A stretch of DNA of 64,000 nt from Streptomyces clavifer (GTDB lineage Bacteria; Actinomycetota; Actinomycetes; Streptomycetales; Streptomycetaceae). Shown one piece after another: positions 8,551 to 16,796 of this stretch. Where the stretch lies: the NCBI GenBank assembly GCA_014651175.1, contig BMWJ01000004.1:496001-560000 (forward strand), read 5' to 3'. Positions within the stretch are counted from its first letter, which is position 1; every line of letters begins with the position of its first letter. Under the pieces are notes generated by a model, which worked only from the letters and a program-made list of their open reading frames with translations, ran no database searches and was not told the origin of the DNA. The translations under genes were made by a program, and so were the position numbers.

Positions 8551-9834
8551 GTGCCCGCACTTGTGCTGCTCGGTGCTCAGTGGGGTGACGAGGGCAAGGG
8601 GAAGGCCACCGACCTCCTCGGTGGATCCGTGGACTATGTGGTGCGTTACCAGGGCGGCAACAACGCCGGCCACACGGTTGTCGTAGGCGACCAGAAGTAC
8701 GCACTGCATCTCCTCCCCTCCGGAATCCTGTCGCCGGGGTGTACCCCGGTCATCGGTAACGGTGTCGTGGTGGACCCGGCGGTCCTGCTCTCCGAGCTGA
8801 GTGGTCTGAACGAGCGGGGCGTCGACACGTCCAAGCTCCTGATCAGCGGCAACGCTCATTTGATCACCCCTTACAACGTCACCGTCGACAAGGTGTCGGA
8901 ACGCTTCCTCGGGAAGCGCAAGATCGGTACGACCGGCCGCGGCATCGGCCCGACGTACGCCGACAAGATCAACCGGGTCGGCATCCGCGTCCAGGACCTC
9001 TACGACGAGTCGATCCTCACGCAGAAGGTCGAAGCGGCGCTGGAGCAGAAGAACCAGCTCCTGGCCAAGGTCTTCAACCGGCGCGCGATCGAGTCGGAGA
9101 AGATCGTCGAGGAGATGCTCCAGTACGCGGAGCAGATCAAGCCGTACGTCGCCGACACGACGCTGATCCTGAACGACGCCATCGACGAGGGCAAGGTCGT
9201 CCTCTTCGAGGGCGGTCAGGGCACTCTGCTGGACGTCGATCACGGCACGTACCCCTTCGTCACCTCGTCGAACCCGACCGCGGGCGGCGCCTGCACCGGA
9301 TCCGGCGTGGGCCCGACGAAGATCAGCCGGGTCATCGGCATCCTCAAGGCCTACACCACGCGCGTCGGTGCCGGACCCTTCCCGACCGAACTTCTCGACG
9401 AGGACGGCGAGGCACTGCGCCGGATCGGCGGCGAGCGAGGGGTCACCACCGGCCGCGACCGCCGCTGCGGCTGGTTCGACGCCCCGATCGCGCGGTACGC
9501 GACCCGGGTCAACGGCCTCACCGACTTCTTCCTCACCAAGCTGGACGTGCTGACCGGCTGGGAGCAGATCCCGGTGTGCGTGGCGTACGAGATCGACGGC
9601 AAGCGCGTCGAGGAGCTCCCGTACAACCAGAGCGACTTCCACCACGCGAAGCCGATCTACGAGAACCTCCCCGGCTGGTCCGAGGACATCACGAAGGCCA
9701 AGACCTTCGACGACCTTCCGAAGAACGCGAAGGCGTACGTGAAGGCGCTGGAGGAGATGTCCGGCGCCCCGATCTCCGCGATCGGTGTCGGCCCCGGCCG
9801 CACCGAGACCATCGAGATCAACTCCTTCCTGTAG
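8551..9834 (+). CDS. purA: adenylosuccinate synthetase
   Basis: PurA joins IMP and aspartate using GTP to give adenylosuccinate, the first committed step to AMP. The product is 427 residues, the normal length. It begins [18 protein letters not shown], with the GDEGKGK phosphate loop and the catalytic Asp and His ([11 protein letters not shown]). The GTP/IMP segments [16 protein letters not shown] and [12 protein letters not shown] are intact. GTG 8551 follows GGAAGGGG by about 10 bp. It stands alone on this strand and ends at a long palindromic terminator. Confidence 0.97.
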   Translation: MPALVLLGAQWGDEGKGKATDLLGGSVDYVVRYQGGNNAGHTVVVGDQKYALHLLPSGILSPGCTPVIGNGVVVDPAVLLSELSGLNERGVDTSKLLISGNAHLITPYNVTVDKVSERFLGKRKIGTTGRGIGPTYADKINRVGIRVQDLYDESILTQKVEAALEQKNQLLAKVFNRRAIESEKIVEEMLQYAEQIKPYVADTTLILNDAIDEGKVVLFEGGQGTLLDVDHGTYPFVTSSNPTAGGACTGSGVGPTKISRVIGILKAYTTRVGAGPFPTELLDEDGEALRRIGGERGVTTGRDRRCGWFDAPIARYATRVNGLTDFFLTKLDVLTGWEQIPVCVAYEIDGKRVEELPYNQSDFHHAKPIYENLPGWSEDITKAKTFDDLPKNAKAYVKALEEMSGAPISAIGVGPGRTETIEINSFL

Positions 9835-9840
9835 GACGTC

Positions 9841-9886
9841 ACGCGTGAGGCCCCCGGCAGCAGCTGCTGCCGGGGGCCTCACGCGT
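9841..9886. terminator. 46-bp perfect palindrome, bidirectional terminator
   Basis: Positions 9841-9863 and 9864-9886 are exact reverse complements (outer arm ACGCGTGAGGCCCCC, centre CAGCAGCTGCTG). It sits 6 bp after purA and 15 bp after the end of the convergent kinase gene, so it can serve both. Confidence 0.85.
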
Positions 9887-9901
9887 CGGGGCCGTCCGGG
9901 G

Positions 9902-12097
9902 TCAGCCGGTGCGCCGGTAGGTGGACGGCGCGTCCTCCTCGTCCGAATCCGCCCAGCTGAGGGACAGGCCGTCGGCGCCCTTCATCTGCACCGTGCGGGT
10001 CCCGTCGCTCTCGCACTTGTCCTCGGGCTCCGCCGCGGTCACGGCTTGCGGGCCGAGCCGCAGTTCCTTGCTGTTCGCGTGGACGAGGACGCTCTCCATC
10101 TCGCAGTGGTAGGAGGGTCCGTCGCTGGTGTAAGCGGCGACCACCTCGCCGTACGCGCCCTGGCTCAGCTTCAGGGTGGAACTGTCGGGGGACGGCGAGC
10201 CGCCCGTCCCGACGTACTCCCACGTCCCGAGGAACCCTGCGGGGATGGGGGTGGCGTTCTCCACGCTCTTGGTGAGGACCGCCGTCTCGCCGTCGTCGTC
10301 CGTCCAGACGAGCGTGCCGTTGTCCGCCGCACGGACCGTCTGACGCCCCCCGTCGGAGCACGCCTCCTCGGGGACGCTGTTGACGACCCTGGACTCCAGG
10401 ACCATCAGGTTGTCGAAGGAGACCAGCTCGGCGGCGCCGGTGCACAGCTCGTCGTCGAAGGAGTTGAACGTCGCGGCGACATCGGCGCCCACGCCGCCCT
10501 GGGTGATGGTGATGCGGCGGAAGGAGACGGGGCGCTGCTCGCTGTCCTTGCCCGGCCCTTCCCAGGTGCCCAGGTACGCCTCGCCGATCACGCCCTCGAC
10601 GGCGGCGGACGGGTCGGCGGAGGCCTGCGAGGGGGAGGCGTCGTCCGTGGCCTGGTCCGTGGACGGCTTCCCGCTCGGCGCCGAGGAGCTGGGAGAGCCC
10701 GCGTTCGCTCCCTTGCCGTCCGAGGCGTCCGAACCGTCGCGCATGGTCGCGTAGGTGATCCCGCCCGCGAGCAGGGCGACGGCGGCGACCGCCGCGGTGA
10801 CGATCAGCGCGGTGCGTCGCGGCTTCCCGCCGTCCGGCCGGGTGCCGTCGGGCCGGGTACCGGCCTGCGGGCCCAGGTCCGCGAGGGGCGCGCCGAAGAC
10901 GCCCAGCTGCGCGGGTGCGGCGGGCGGGGCCGGTGCGAGCCCCGGCGGCGAGGCCGCTGGAGCTGGAGTGGGCTCCGGGCCGGTGAGCGGCACCGTGCGA
11001 GGCGGGGGCGCCGACGCGGAGAAGGCTCCGGCAGGGGGTGCGGCCGGGGGTGTGGGCGCTGCGGACGGCAGGGGGGTCGGCGGGGCCGCCGGGAGCGGCG
11101 GCGTGGACCCGGTCGGCCGGGGCGCCGCGGTCGGCGGCGGAGGCGTCGCGCCCGGGGGCGGCCCGGCGGGCCGGGCCGGGGCCCGCTGCTCCGGTCCGTC
11201 GGAGTCCAGCAGCTCGGCGGCCTTGCGGCCGAGCTCGGCGATCAGCGCGCCCGGCAGCCACGGCTCGGTGTCCTGGGACACCTCCTCCGTACGGGCCACG
11301 ACCTCCGCCGGAGTGGGGCGGTCGGCCGGGTCCTTCGCCAGACAGGCGTCCACCAGCTCTATGAGGCCGGCCGGGAGTCCGGTCAGGTCGGGCTCCTCCT
11401 GGGCGATCCGGTACATCACCGCGTGCATGCCGCTCTCCGAGGAGCCGAACGGATGCCGGCGCGTACCGGCGAACGCCAGCACCGATCCCAGCGAGAAGAC
11501 GTCGCTGACGGGCGTGAGCGTCTCGCCGCGCACCTGCTCGGGGGACATGTAGCCGGGCGACCCGATCACCGCGCCGGTCCGGGTCAGCTTGCCGTCGGCG
11601 GTCACCGCGTCCAGGGCCCTGGCGATCCCGAAGTCGATGACGCGTGGCCCGTCGATGGTCACCAGGACGTTGGCGGGCTTGAGGTCACGGTGGATCAGCC
11701 CGGCGGTGTGGACCGCCGTGAGTGCCTGGGCGAGCCGGTGGGCGAGGATGCGCACCGAGCGTTCCGGCAGCGGTTCGGTCCGTCCGGCGAGCACCGCGTG
11801 CAGGGACGGGCCGGGAACGTAGGCGGTGGCGACCCAGGGGGCCGGGGCGTCGGTGTCCGCGTCCAGCACCGCCGCGGTCCACAGCCCGCCGACCCGGCGG
11901 GCCGCCGCGATCTCCTGCGCGAAGCGCCTGCGGAATTCGGGTTCGGTGGCGAGCTCGGAGCGTACGAGCTTCACGGCGACGGTCCGCCCGCCGGTCGAAC
12001 GCGCGAGGAACACCTCGCCCATGCCACCCGCGCCCAGGCGGGCGAGCAGACGGTACGGTCCGATGTGTGACGGGTCGTCATGTGTCAGCTGATCCAC
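9902..12097 (-). CDS. transmembrane Ser/Thr protein kinase with two copies of an outer LGTW domain
   Basis: The 731-residue product has an N-terminal Hanks-type kinase domain: GAGGMGEVF loop, Lys43 in VAVKLV, HRDLKPAN with Asp138, DFG Asp155, and GSPGYMSPEQ. A proline-rich linker (about 305-400) and one membrane helix (about 429-450) follow. The outer part holds two similar domains, about 508-610 and 622-731, each starting (Y/F)LGTWE, with a QGxxG turn and two cysteines (552/580 and 665/695). It is probably a surface signal receptor; the ligand is unknown. GTG 12097 is chosen for GAGGA 7 bp upstream; GTG 12100 and ATG 12121 are alternatives. A paralogue lies at 16797-18548. Confidence 0.9.
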   Translation of the reverse strand: MDQLTHDDPSHIGPYRLLARLGAGGMGEVFLARSTGGRTVAVKLVRSELATEPEFRRRFAQEIAAARRVGGLWTAAVLDADTDAPAPWVATAYVPGPSLHAVLAGRTEPLPERSVRILAHRLAQALTAVHTAGLIHRDLKPANVLVTIDGPRVIDFGIARALDAVTADGKLTRTGAVIGSPGYMSPEQVRGETLTPVSDVFSLGSVLAFAGTRRHPFGSSESGMHAVMYRIAQEEPDLTGLPAGLIELVDACLAKDPADRPTPAEVVARTEEVSQDTEPWLPGALIAELGRKAAELLDSDGPEQRAPARPAGPPPGATPPPPTAAPRPTGSTPPLPAAPPTPLPSAAPTPPAAPPAGAFSASAPPPRTVPLTGPEPTPAPAASPPGLAPAPPAAPAQLGVFGAPLADLGPQAGTRPDGTRPDGGKPRRTALIVTAAVAAVALLAGGITYATMRDGSDASDGKGANAGSPSSSAPSGKPSTDQATDDASPSQASADPSAAVEGVIGEAYLGTWEGPGKDSEQRPVSFRRITITQGGVGADVAATFNSFDDELCTGAAELVSFDNLMVLESRVVNSVPEEACSDGGRQTVRAADNGTLVWTDDDGETAVLTKSVENATPIPAGFLGTWEYVGTGGSPSPDSSTLKLSQGAYGEVVAAYTSDGPSYHCEMESVLVHANSKELRLGPQAVTAAEPEDKCESDGTRTVQMKGADGLSLSWADSDEEDAPSTYRRTG

Positions 12098-12241
12098 CAC
12101 CGGATCCTCGCACAGAGGCATCTGCCCGGGCGCGGGGTGGGCACGCTGTGGTGCAGTTCCGTTACGCGCCAGGTACGCGTGCGCGCGGGGCCGGATGCGG
12201 GACCCGGGGGGCCGCGCCTGTCGTGGGGCGGCGAACTCCCG

Positions 12242-12255
12242 CGCCCCCGGGGGCG
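12242..12255 (-). terminator. short GC palindrome after the PstS-like gene
   Basis: CGCCCCCGGGGGCG is a perfect palindrome 2 bp beyond the stop of the minus-strand gene at 12257. The hairpin would be short, and it may only be a weak terminator. Confidence 0.35.
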
Positions 12256-12256
12256 A

Positions 12257-13786
12257 TCAGTCCCCGGCGCACAGCCGCAGCCCCTCCGGGGAGGCGCACG
12301 GCAGGTGGCCGTGCTCGCGCATGATGCCCTGGCCGCCGCCGTGCCTCAGGTAGTCCAGGAAGCCGGCGGCGGGCGAACCGGCCGGCGGACGGCCGTACGT
12401 GTAGGCGTACTCGGTCTCCCGGAACGGGTACGGCGACGAGCCGATGGTCTCGATGGAGGGGGTGGTCCCGTCGATGGCCAGCTGGTGGAGTCCCTTCGTG
12501 TCCCTGCCCCCGCGCAGTTCGCCGTAGCCGATCGCGCCGCTGACCGAGGCGACCGTGGACAGGACCTCCTCCGTGCCGTCGAGCTCGCAGCGGATGTAGG
12601 GGACGTCCGGCGCGCTCCTGGTGGTGCAGTCGCGGGACGAGAAGGGGGGTTCGCCGCTCCCCAGCACCCGGCGTCCGAACACCTCGCGGGTGCCGGAGCC
12701 GGCGTCCCTGCTGATCAGCTTGATCGTCAGATCGGGGCCGCCGACCTCCTGCCAGTTGAGGATCTCGCCGCGGTAGATCCTCCGGATGGTGCCGAGGCGC
12801 AGGTCCCGCACCGGGACGTCGTCGTTGACCACCAGATGGAAGAGTGAGAGGCCGATGGGCGTGGCGCTCAGCTCCGTGTACGCCTCGGGCCTCACCCCGT
12901 CGGAGAGGGCGACGGTGGCGCGCGCCCGCCCGGGCTTCGACCCCTCGCCGGCGAGCCGGCGCAGGCCTTCGGCGCTGCCGCTCGCGCGCACCTCGATCCG
13001 GACGTCCTCGCACTTGTGCTCCAGCTCCCTCTCCGTCGCCTCCAGGACCGGGGCGAATGCCGTGGAGCCGGTGACCGTCAGGCTGCCCGGGGCGCACTCG
13101 ATCGGCGGTGGGGGAGTGTTCCGCACGAGGATGATCGAGGCGAGCGTGACGACGCAGAGCGTCAGGGCCACCGTGATGATCCTGGCGGAGCGGCTGAAGA
13201 CCGGAGGCTTTTCGTCCGGTCGCAGCGCCTGGTTCGGGGACACCTCGCCGTCCCGGATGCCGCCCGTCACCCTGATCGGGCTCCCCACGGTCGCGCCGGT
13301 CAGCAGGACCAGGAGCTTGACGTGCTCGTTGCGGTTGAGCGGGACGCGCGGCAGCCGTATGTAGGCACCCGTGTGCCGCAGTCCGGCCGCCGGGGTGAAG
13401 TGGTCCATCAGGTGGTCGGCGCCGGGGGAGTGGGTGACGGCGACGCCGCGGACGGTACGGCCGGTGAACTCGGCCGTGAGGCCGTGCGGCTGGTCGCCGC
13501 GTCCGGTGTAGTCGTCGTGGGCGATCGACTGCGAACCGTCGTTCTCGATGCGGAGCAGGACGAGCGTGGCGTCGGCCATGTCCGGGGTCTCGCTGAAGAG
13601 TCCGAGCCGCACGTTGGCGCGGCCCTGGCTGACGCCGCTGCCGATCGGGGTGTCCATCTGGACGCGGTAGCCGATGCGTCTGCGACGGGGGACCCGGCGT
13701 TCGTACCAGAGCACGCCGGCGGAGGTCGCCACGCCCAGCGCGGCGGTGAGGACGGCGATGACGTTCTCGGGTTCGAACCACGCCAT
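12257..13786 (-). CDS. membrane-tethered PstS-like substrate-binding protein
   Basis: The 509-residue product has an unusual layout: a hydrophobic N-terminal helix (about 8-27), a 170-residue hydrophilic domain, a second membrane helix (about 202-221), then a periplasmic-binding-protein-II domain (about 232-509). That last domain keeps PstS hallmarks: TGSTAFAPVL at its start and SRDAGSGTREVF, the phosphate-contacting SGT segment. No transporter permease or ATPase gene is adjacent, so it may sense phosphate or another anion rather than import it. A kinase gene follows downstream on the same strand. ATG 13786 has only a weak upstream GAGGGAG. Confidence 0.8.
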   Translation of the reverse strand: MAWFEPENVIAVLTAALGVATSAGVLWYERRVPRRRRIGYRVQMDTPIGSGVSQGRANVRLGLFSETPDMADATLVLLRIENDGSQSIAHDDYTGRGDQPHGLTAEFTGRTVRGVAVTHSPGADHLMDHFTPAAGLRHTGAYIRLPRVPLNRNEHVKLLVLLTGATVGSPIRVTGGIRDGEVSPNQALRPDEKPPVFSRSARIITVALTLCVVTLASIILVRNTPPPPIECAPGSLTVTGSTAFAPVLEATERELEHKCEDVRIEVRASGSAEGLRRLAGEGSKPGRARATVALSDGVRPEAYTELSATPIGLSLFHLVVNDDVPVRDLRLGTIRRIYRGEILNWQEVGGPDLTIKLISRDAGSGTREVFGRRVLGSGEPPFSSRDCTTRSAPDVPYIRCELDGTEEVLSTVASVSGAIGYGELRGGRDTKGLHQLAIDGTTPSIETIGSSPYPFRETEYAYTYGRPPAGSPAAGFLDYLRHGGGQGIMREHGHLPCASPEGLRLCAGD

Positions 13787-13951
13787 GGCTGCTCGCGCTC
13801 CCTCGGGCGTGCGGTGGACCGGTTCGCGCCACCGTACGGCGCCGCGGCCAGGGCTGGGCCGACTGCCGGATTCCTTGCGGTGAAGTTCGCCCGGCGTTCA
13901 ACAAGGCTGTTCTCAGGGGTAGTTGGAAGCGGACTGGGCGGTACCGATTTC

Positions 13952-13980
13952 TGGTCTAGACCTTGACAGGTCCAGACCAT
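13952..13980 (+). promoter_or_regulatory. DasR-type direct repeats overlapping the chitinase -35 box
   Basis: GGTCTAGACC (13953-13962, a perfect palindrome) and GGTCCAGACC (13969-13978) lie 16 bp apart on either side of TTGACA (13963-13968). Streptomyces chitinase promoters carry just such repeats, and the GlcNAc regulator DasR binds TGGTCTAGACCA-like sites. Repression by DasR and induction by chitin-derived sugars is the likely mode. No clear -10 box follows at the ideal distance. Confidence 0.8.
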
Positions 13981-14050
13981 CGACGGTTGAGTGGCGGTAC
14001 CCCCATGGCGGCGCACGCTCATGCCGGCGCCGCACCGAAGGAGTGATCAC

Positions 14051-14938
14051 GTGATCAAACGTGTCATGAGCCTGATAACCGCGCTGGGCGCGATCGTCGC
14101 CACACTCGTCTTCCTCCCCGCCACCACGGCCTCGGCTGCCGCGTGCGCCCCGGCGTGGAACTCCTCCGCCGTCTACTGGGGCGGAGGCGCGGCCTCGTAC
14201 AACGGGCACAACTGGTCAGCGAAGTGGTGGACGCAGAACGAGGCCCCGGGCACGGCCGACGTCTGGGCCGACCAGGGCAGCTGCGGCTCCGGCACCGACC
14301 CGGGCCAGCCGGACCCCTCGGGCTTCGTGGTCAGCGAGTCCCAGTTCAACCAGATGTTCCCGAGCCGGAACTCGTTCTACACGTACAGTGGTCTCACCGC
14401 GGCCCTGAGCGCCTACCCGGGCTTCGCCAAGACCGGCAGCGACACGGTCAAGAAGCAGGAGGCGGCGGCGTTCCTCGCCAACGTCCACCACGAGACCGGC
14501 GGACTGGTCCACATCGTGGAGCAGAACACCGCCAACTACCCGCACTACTGCGACAGCAGCCAGTCCTACGGCTGCCCGGCCGGCCAGGCCGCCTACTACG
14601 GCCGCGGCCCGATCCAGCTGAGCTGGAACTTCAACTACAAGGCCGCCGGTGACGCGCTCGGCATCGACCTCCTGGGCAACCCCTGGCAGGTGCAGCAGAA
14701 CGCGGCCATCGCCTGGAAGACCGGCCTGTGGTACTGGAACACCCAGTCCGGCCCGGGCACCATGACGCCTCACAACGCGATGGTCAACGGCGCCGGATTC
14801 GGCCAGACGATCCGCTCGATCAACGGCAGCATCGAGTGCAACGGCGGCAACCCCGCCCAGGTCCAGAGCCGCATCGACAAGTACAAGGCGTTCGTCCAGC
14901 TCCTCGGTACGACGCCCGGGTCGAACCTGAGCTGCTGA
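14051..14938 (+). CDS. secreted GH19 endochitinase with CBM5/12 domain
   Basis: This extracellular enzyme hydrolyses chitin. The 295-residue product has a signal peptide (cleavage near ASAA at 29-31), an aromatic-rich chitin-binding module (about 32-78, WNSSAVYWGGGAASYNG...WAD), a short linker, and a GH19 catalytic domain. Glu148 in VHHETGGL and Glu157, nine residues later, match the acid and base of Streptomyces ChiC-type enzymes, and GRGPIQLSWNFNY is present. GTG 14051 follows AAGGAG by 7 bp, which excludes the upstream in-frame starts. It is monocistronic, with a DasR-type promoter upstream and a hairpin downstream. Confidence 0.95.
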   Translation: MIKRVMSLITALGAIVATLVFLPATTASAAACAPAWNSSAVYWGGGAASYNGHNWSAKWWTQNEAPGTADVWADQGSCGSGTDPGQPDPSGFVVSESQFNQMFPSRNSFYTYSGLTAALSAYPGFAKTGSDTVKKQEAAAFLANVHHETGGLVHIVEQNTANYPHYCDSSQSYGCPAGQAAYYGRGPIQLSWNFNYKAAGDALGIDLLGNPWQVQQNAAIAWKTGLWYWNTQSGPGTMTPHNAMVNGAGFGQTIRSINGSIECNGGNPAQVQSRIDKYKAFVQLLGTTPGSNLSC

Positions 14939-14959
14939 ACTCGGCCCCACCCCGAGGAA

Positions 14960-14997
14960 CGGGGGGCGTACCCGGCTCCGGCCCGGTACGCCCCCCG
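14960..14997 (+). terminator. terminator after the chitinase gene
   Basis: A 13-bp perfect stem (14960-14972 with 14985-14997, arm CGGGGGGCGTACC) lies 21 bp after the chitinase stop, with a 12-nt loop. Confidence 0.75.
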
Positions 14998-15037
14998 ATT
15001 CGTCGCCCGGGGCGGGCGGTTGGCAGGATCACCCGTC

Positions 15038-15538
15038 ATGACCACCGTCAACGGCAGCACACCGTCCGCGGACACCGAGGGCGGGCTGGCCCGGATCGAG
15101 AGCCTCCTCGCCCTGCCCTTCCCGGCCGGGGAGGAGAGCGAGGACAGCGGAGTACGCAGCAGCGGCCCCGGCCACCACCTGCTGATCCTGCGGGCGAGCC
15201 AGGACTTCTGGGACGACCGGTCCACGGAACGCGTCGAGCCGGCCGAGCAGGAGATCGAGGCCGAGTTCAGCGCCCTGGCCACCGCGTTGACGGAACGCTG
15301 GGGCGAGCCCGCGACCGTCGATCTCTGGCCGTACCTGGAGGAGGACGCGGAGGGGGTGCCCGCGCCCGAACCGATGGGTCAGCTCAGCAACCTGGCGGGC
15401 AGCATGCAGGTCTGGCGCCCGTCGCCGGACGCACCGCAGGCCGGGGGCCGGTGGGTCGGGCTGGCCGTGGGCCAGGCCGACCCTGAGTTCCCCATCTGGC
15501 TGCTCGCCGCCGTCGGGGAGACGGCGATCCTGCCGTGA
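15038..15538 (+). CDS. hypothetical protein
   Basis: A 166-residue acidic cytosolic product with no signal peptide or membrane helix. I do not recognise the family. Visible segments are HHLLILRASQDFWDD and a final WVGLAVGQADPEFPIWLLAAVGE strand-rich region. ATG 15038 is the start nearest the conserved-looking sequence, and no strong ribosome-binding site precedes it. It converges with the beta-clamp paralogue, leaving a 12-bp gap. Codon usage matches the neighbours, so it looks like a real gene. Confidence 0.65.
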   Translation: MTTVNGSTPSADTEGGLARIESLLALPFPAGEESEDSGVRSSGPGHHLLILRASQDFWDDRSTERVEPAEQEIEAEFSALATALTERWGEPATVDLWPYLEEDAEGVPAPEPMGQLSNLAGSMQVWRPSPDAPQAGGRWVGLAVGQADPEFPIWLLAAVGETAILP

Positions 15539-15550
15539 GGGCGGCGCCGG

Positions 15551-16672
15551 TCAGAGCAGCGCGGGTTTCACGGACATCAGCAGGTGCTGGTGGGTGGGGG
15601 CGCCCTCCCCGCTCTCCCCGCCCGTGATCATCGCGCGCTGTCCCGGCCCCATGAGGCTCATCCGGACCGTCGGCTCCTCGAAGGACGACAGGGCGTCCAT
15701 GAGGTACGCGGGGTTGAAGGCCACCGTCATCTCCCCGGTGCCCTCCCATGCGGCAGGCAGTCGCTGGGAGGCGATGTCGTCCTCGTAGCCGGCCTGCAGC
15801 AGCACCGAGCCGTCCGGACCCGGGGCGAAGGTCATCTGCAGCGGACTGCCGCCGTCCGCGACGACGGAGACGCGCTTGACGGCCTCCACGAGCCGGGCCC
15901 GGTCCAGCACCGCGGCCGTGGGGCCCGCCAGGGCGAACAGTTTGTCGTGGCGCGGCAGCCGGCCGTCCAGGAGACGGACCGTCGTGCGCATCCCGCCGTG
16001 CTCGAAGCCGGCCGAGCCCGCGTCCAGGGCGACACTGACCGGCCCCGAGCGTCCCAACGAGCGTGCGATCTCGGCGAGTCGGCGGGCCGACACCACGACG
16101 TCGGCCGTCGCGTCGGCCGTCGCGGCCCGCCACGGCAGGGTACGCACGGCGAAGCGGTACCGGTCGGTGGCCGCCAGCGTCATGGTGGAGCCGTCGAGCC
16201 CGATCCGGACCCCGGTGAGCGTCGGCAGGGTGTCGTCGCGTCCCGCGGCCACGGTGACGTGGGCGACCGCCGCGGCGAACTCGGCGGCGTCCACCAGCCC
16301 GCGGACCTCCGGCAGCGGCGGCAGCGCGGGATAGTCGTCGAGGGGCAGCACCGAGAGCCCGAACCGTGCGCCGTCCCCCGCCACCGTGAACCGGGAGTCC
16401 GCCACCGCGCACTCCACCGGCCCGTCGGGCAGCACCTTGCAGATGTCCAGCAACCGGCGCCCCATGACCAGCACCTTGCCGGACCGGACGGTGTGCGCCT
16501 CCACCTGGATGCGGGCCGAGGCCTCGAAGTCCAGCCCGGAGACGAGCAGTCGGCCGTCGGAGGCGTCGAGCAGCAGCCCGCCCAGTACGGGAACGGGCGA
16601 CCGGGCCGGCAGCACCCGGGCTGCCCAGGCCACGGCATCGGTCAGTGCGCCACGCTCCATACGGAATTCCAC
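15551..16672 (-). CDS. DNA polymerase III beta (sliding clamp) paralogue
   Basis: The 373-residue product shows the three-domain clamp pattern: MERGALTDAVAWAARVLPARSPVPVLGGLLLDA at the start in register with DnaN, repeated clamp-like beta segments, and a C-terminal HQHLLMSVKP in place of the usual YLLMPVR. It is far from any oriC marker (no dnaA or recF), so it is an accessory clamp rather than the housekeeping dnaN. A second clamp gene is known in several Streptomyces; its role is not established. GTG 16672 gives a start aligned with DnaN; GAGAGG lies about 8 bp upstream. Confidence 0.85.
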   Translation of the reverse strand: MEFRMERGALTDAVAWAARVLPARSPVPVLGGLLLDASDGRLLVSGLDFEASARIQVEAHTVRSGKVLVMGRRLLDICKVLPDGPVECAVADSRFTVAGDGARFGLSVLPLDDYPALPPLPEVRGLVDAAEFAAAVAHVTVAAGRDDTLPTLTGVRIGLDGSTMTLAATDRYRFAVRTLPWRAATADATADVVVSARRLAEIARSLGRSGPVSVALDAGSAGFEHGGMRTTVRLLDGRLPRHDKLFALAGPTAAVLDRARLVEAVKRVSVVADGGSPLQMTFAPGPDGSVLLQAGYEDDIASQRLPAAWEGTGEMTVAFNPAYLMDALSSFEEPTVRMSLMGPGQRAMITGGESGEGAPTHQHLLMSVKPALL

Positions 16673-16796
16673 GACAGGGGCCTCTCGTCGGCGAACGACA
16701 CGGTCGGGATCCACGCTATGCGGCACCACTGACATCGGCGGCCGACGGCAGCGACCACCCCGGGGGCGCACCCTCCGGCCGGCCGTACGGCCCGGG

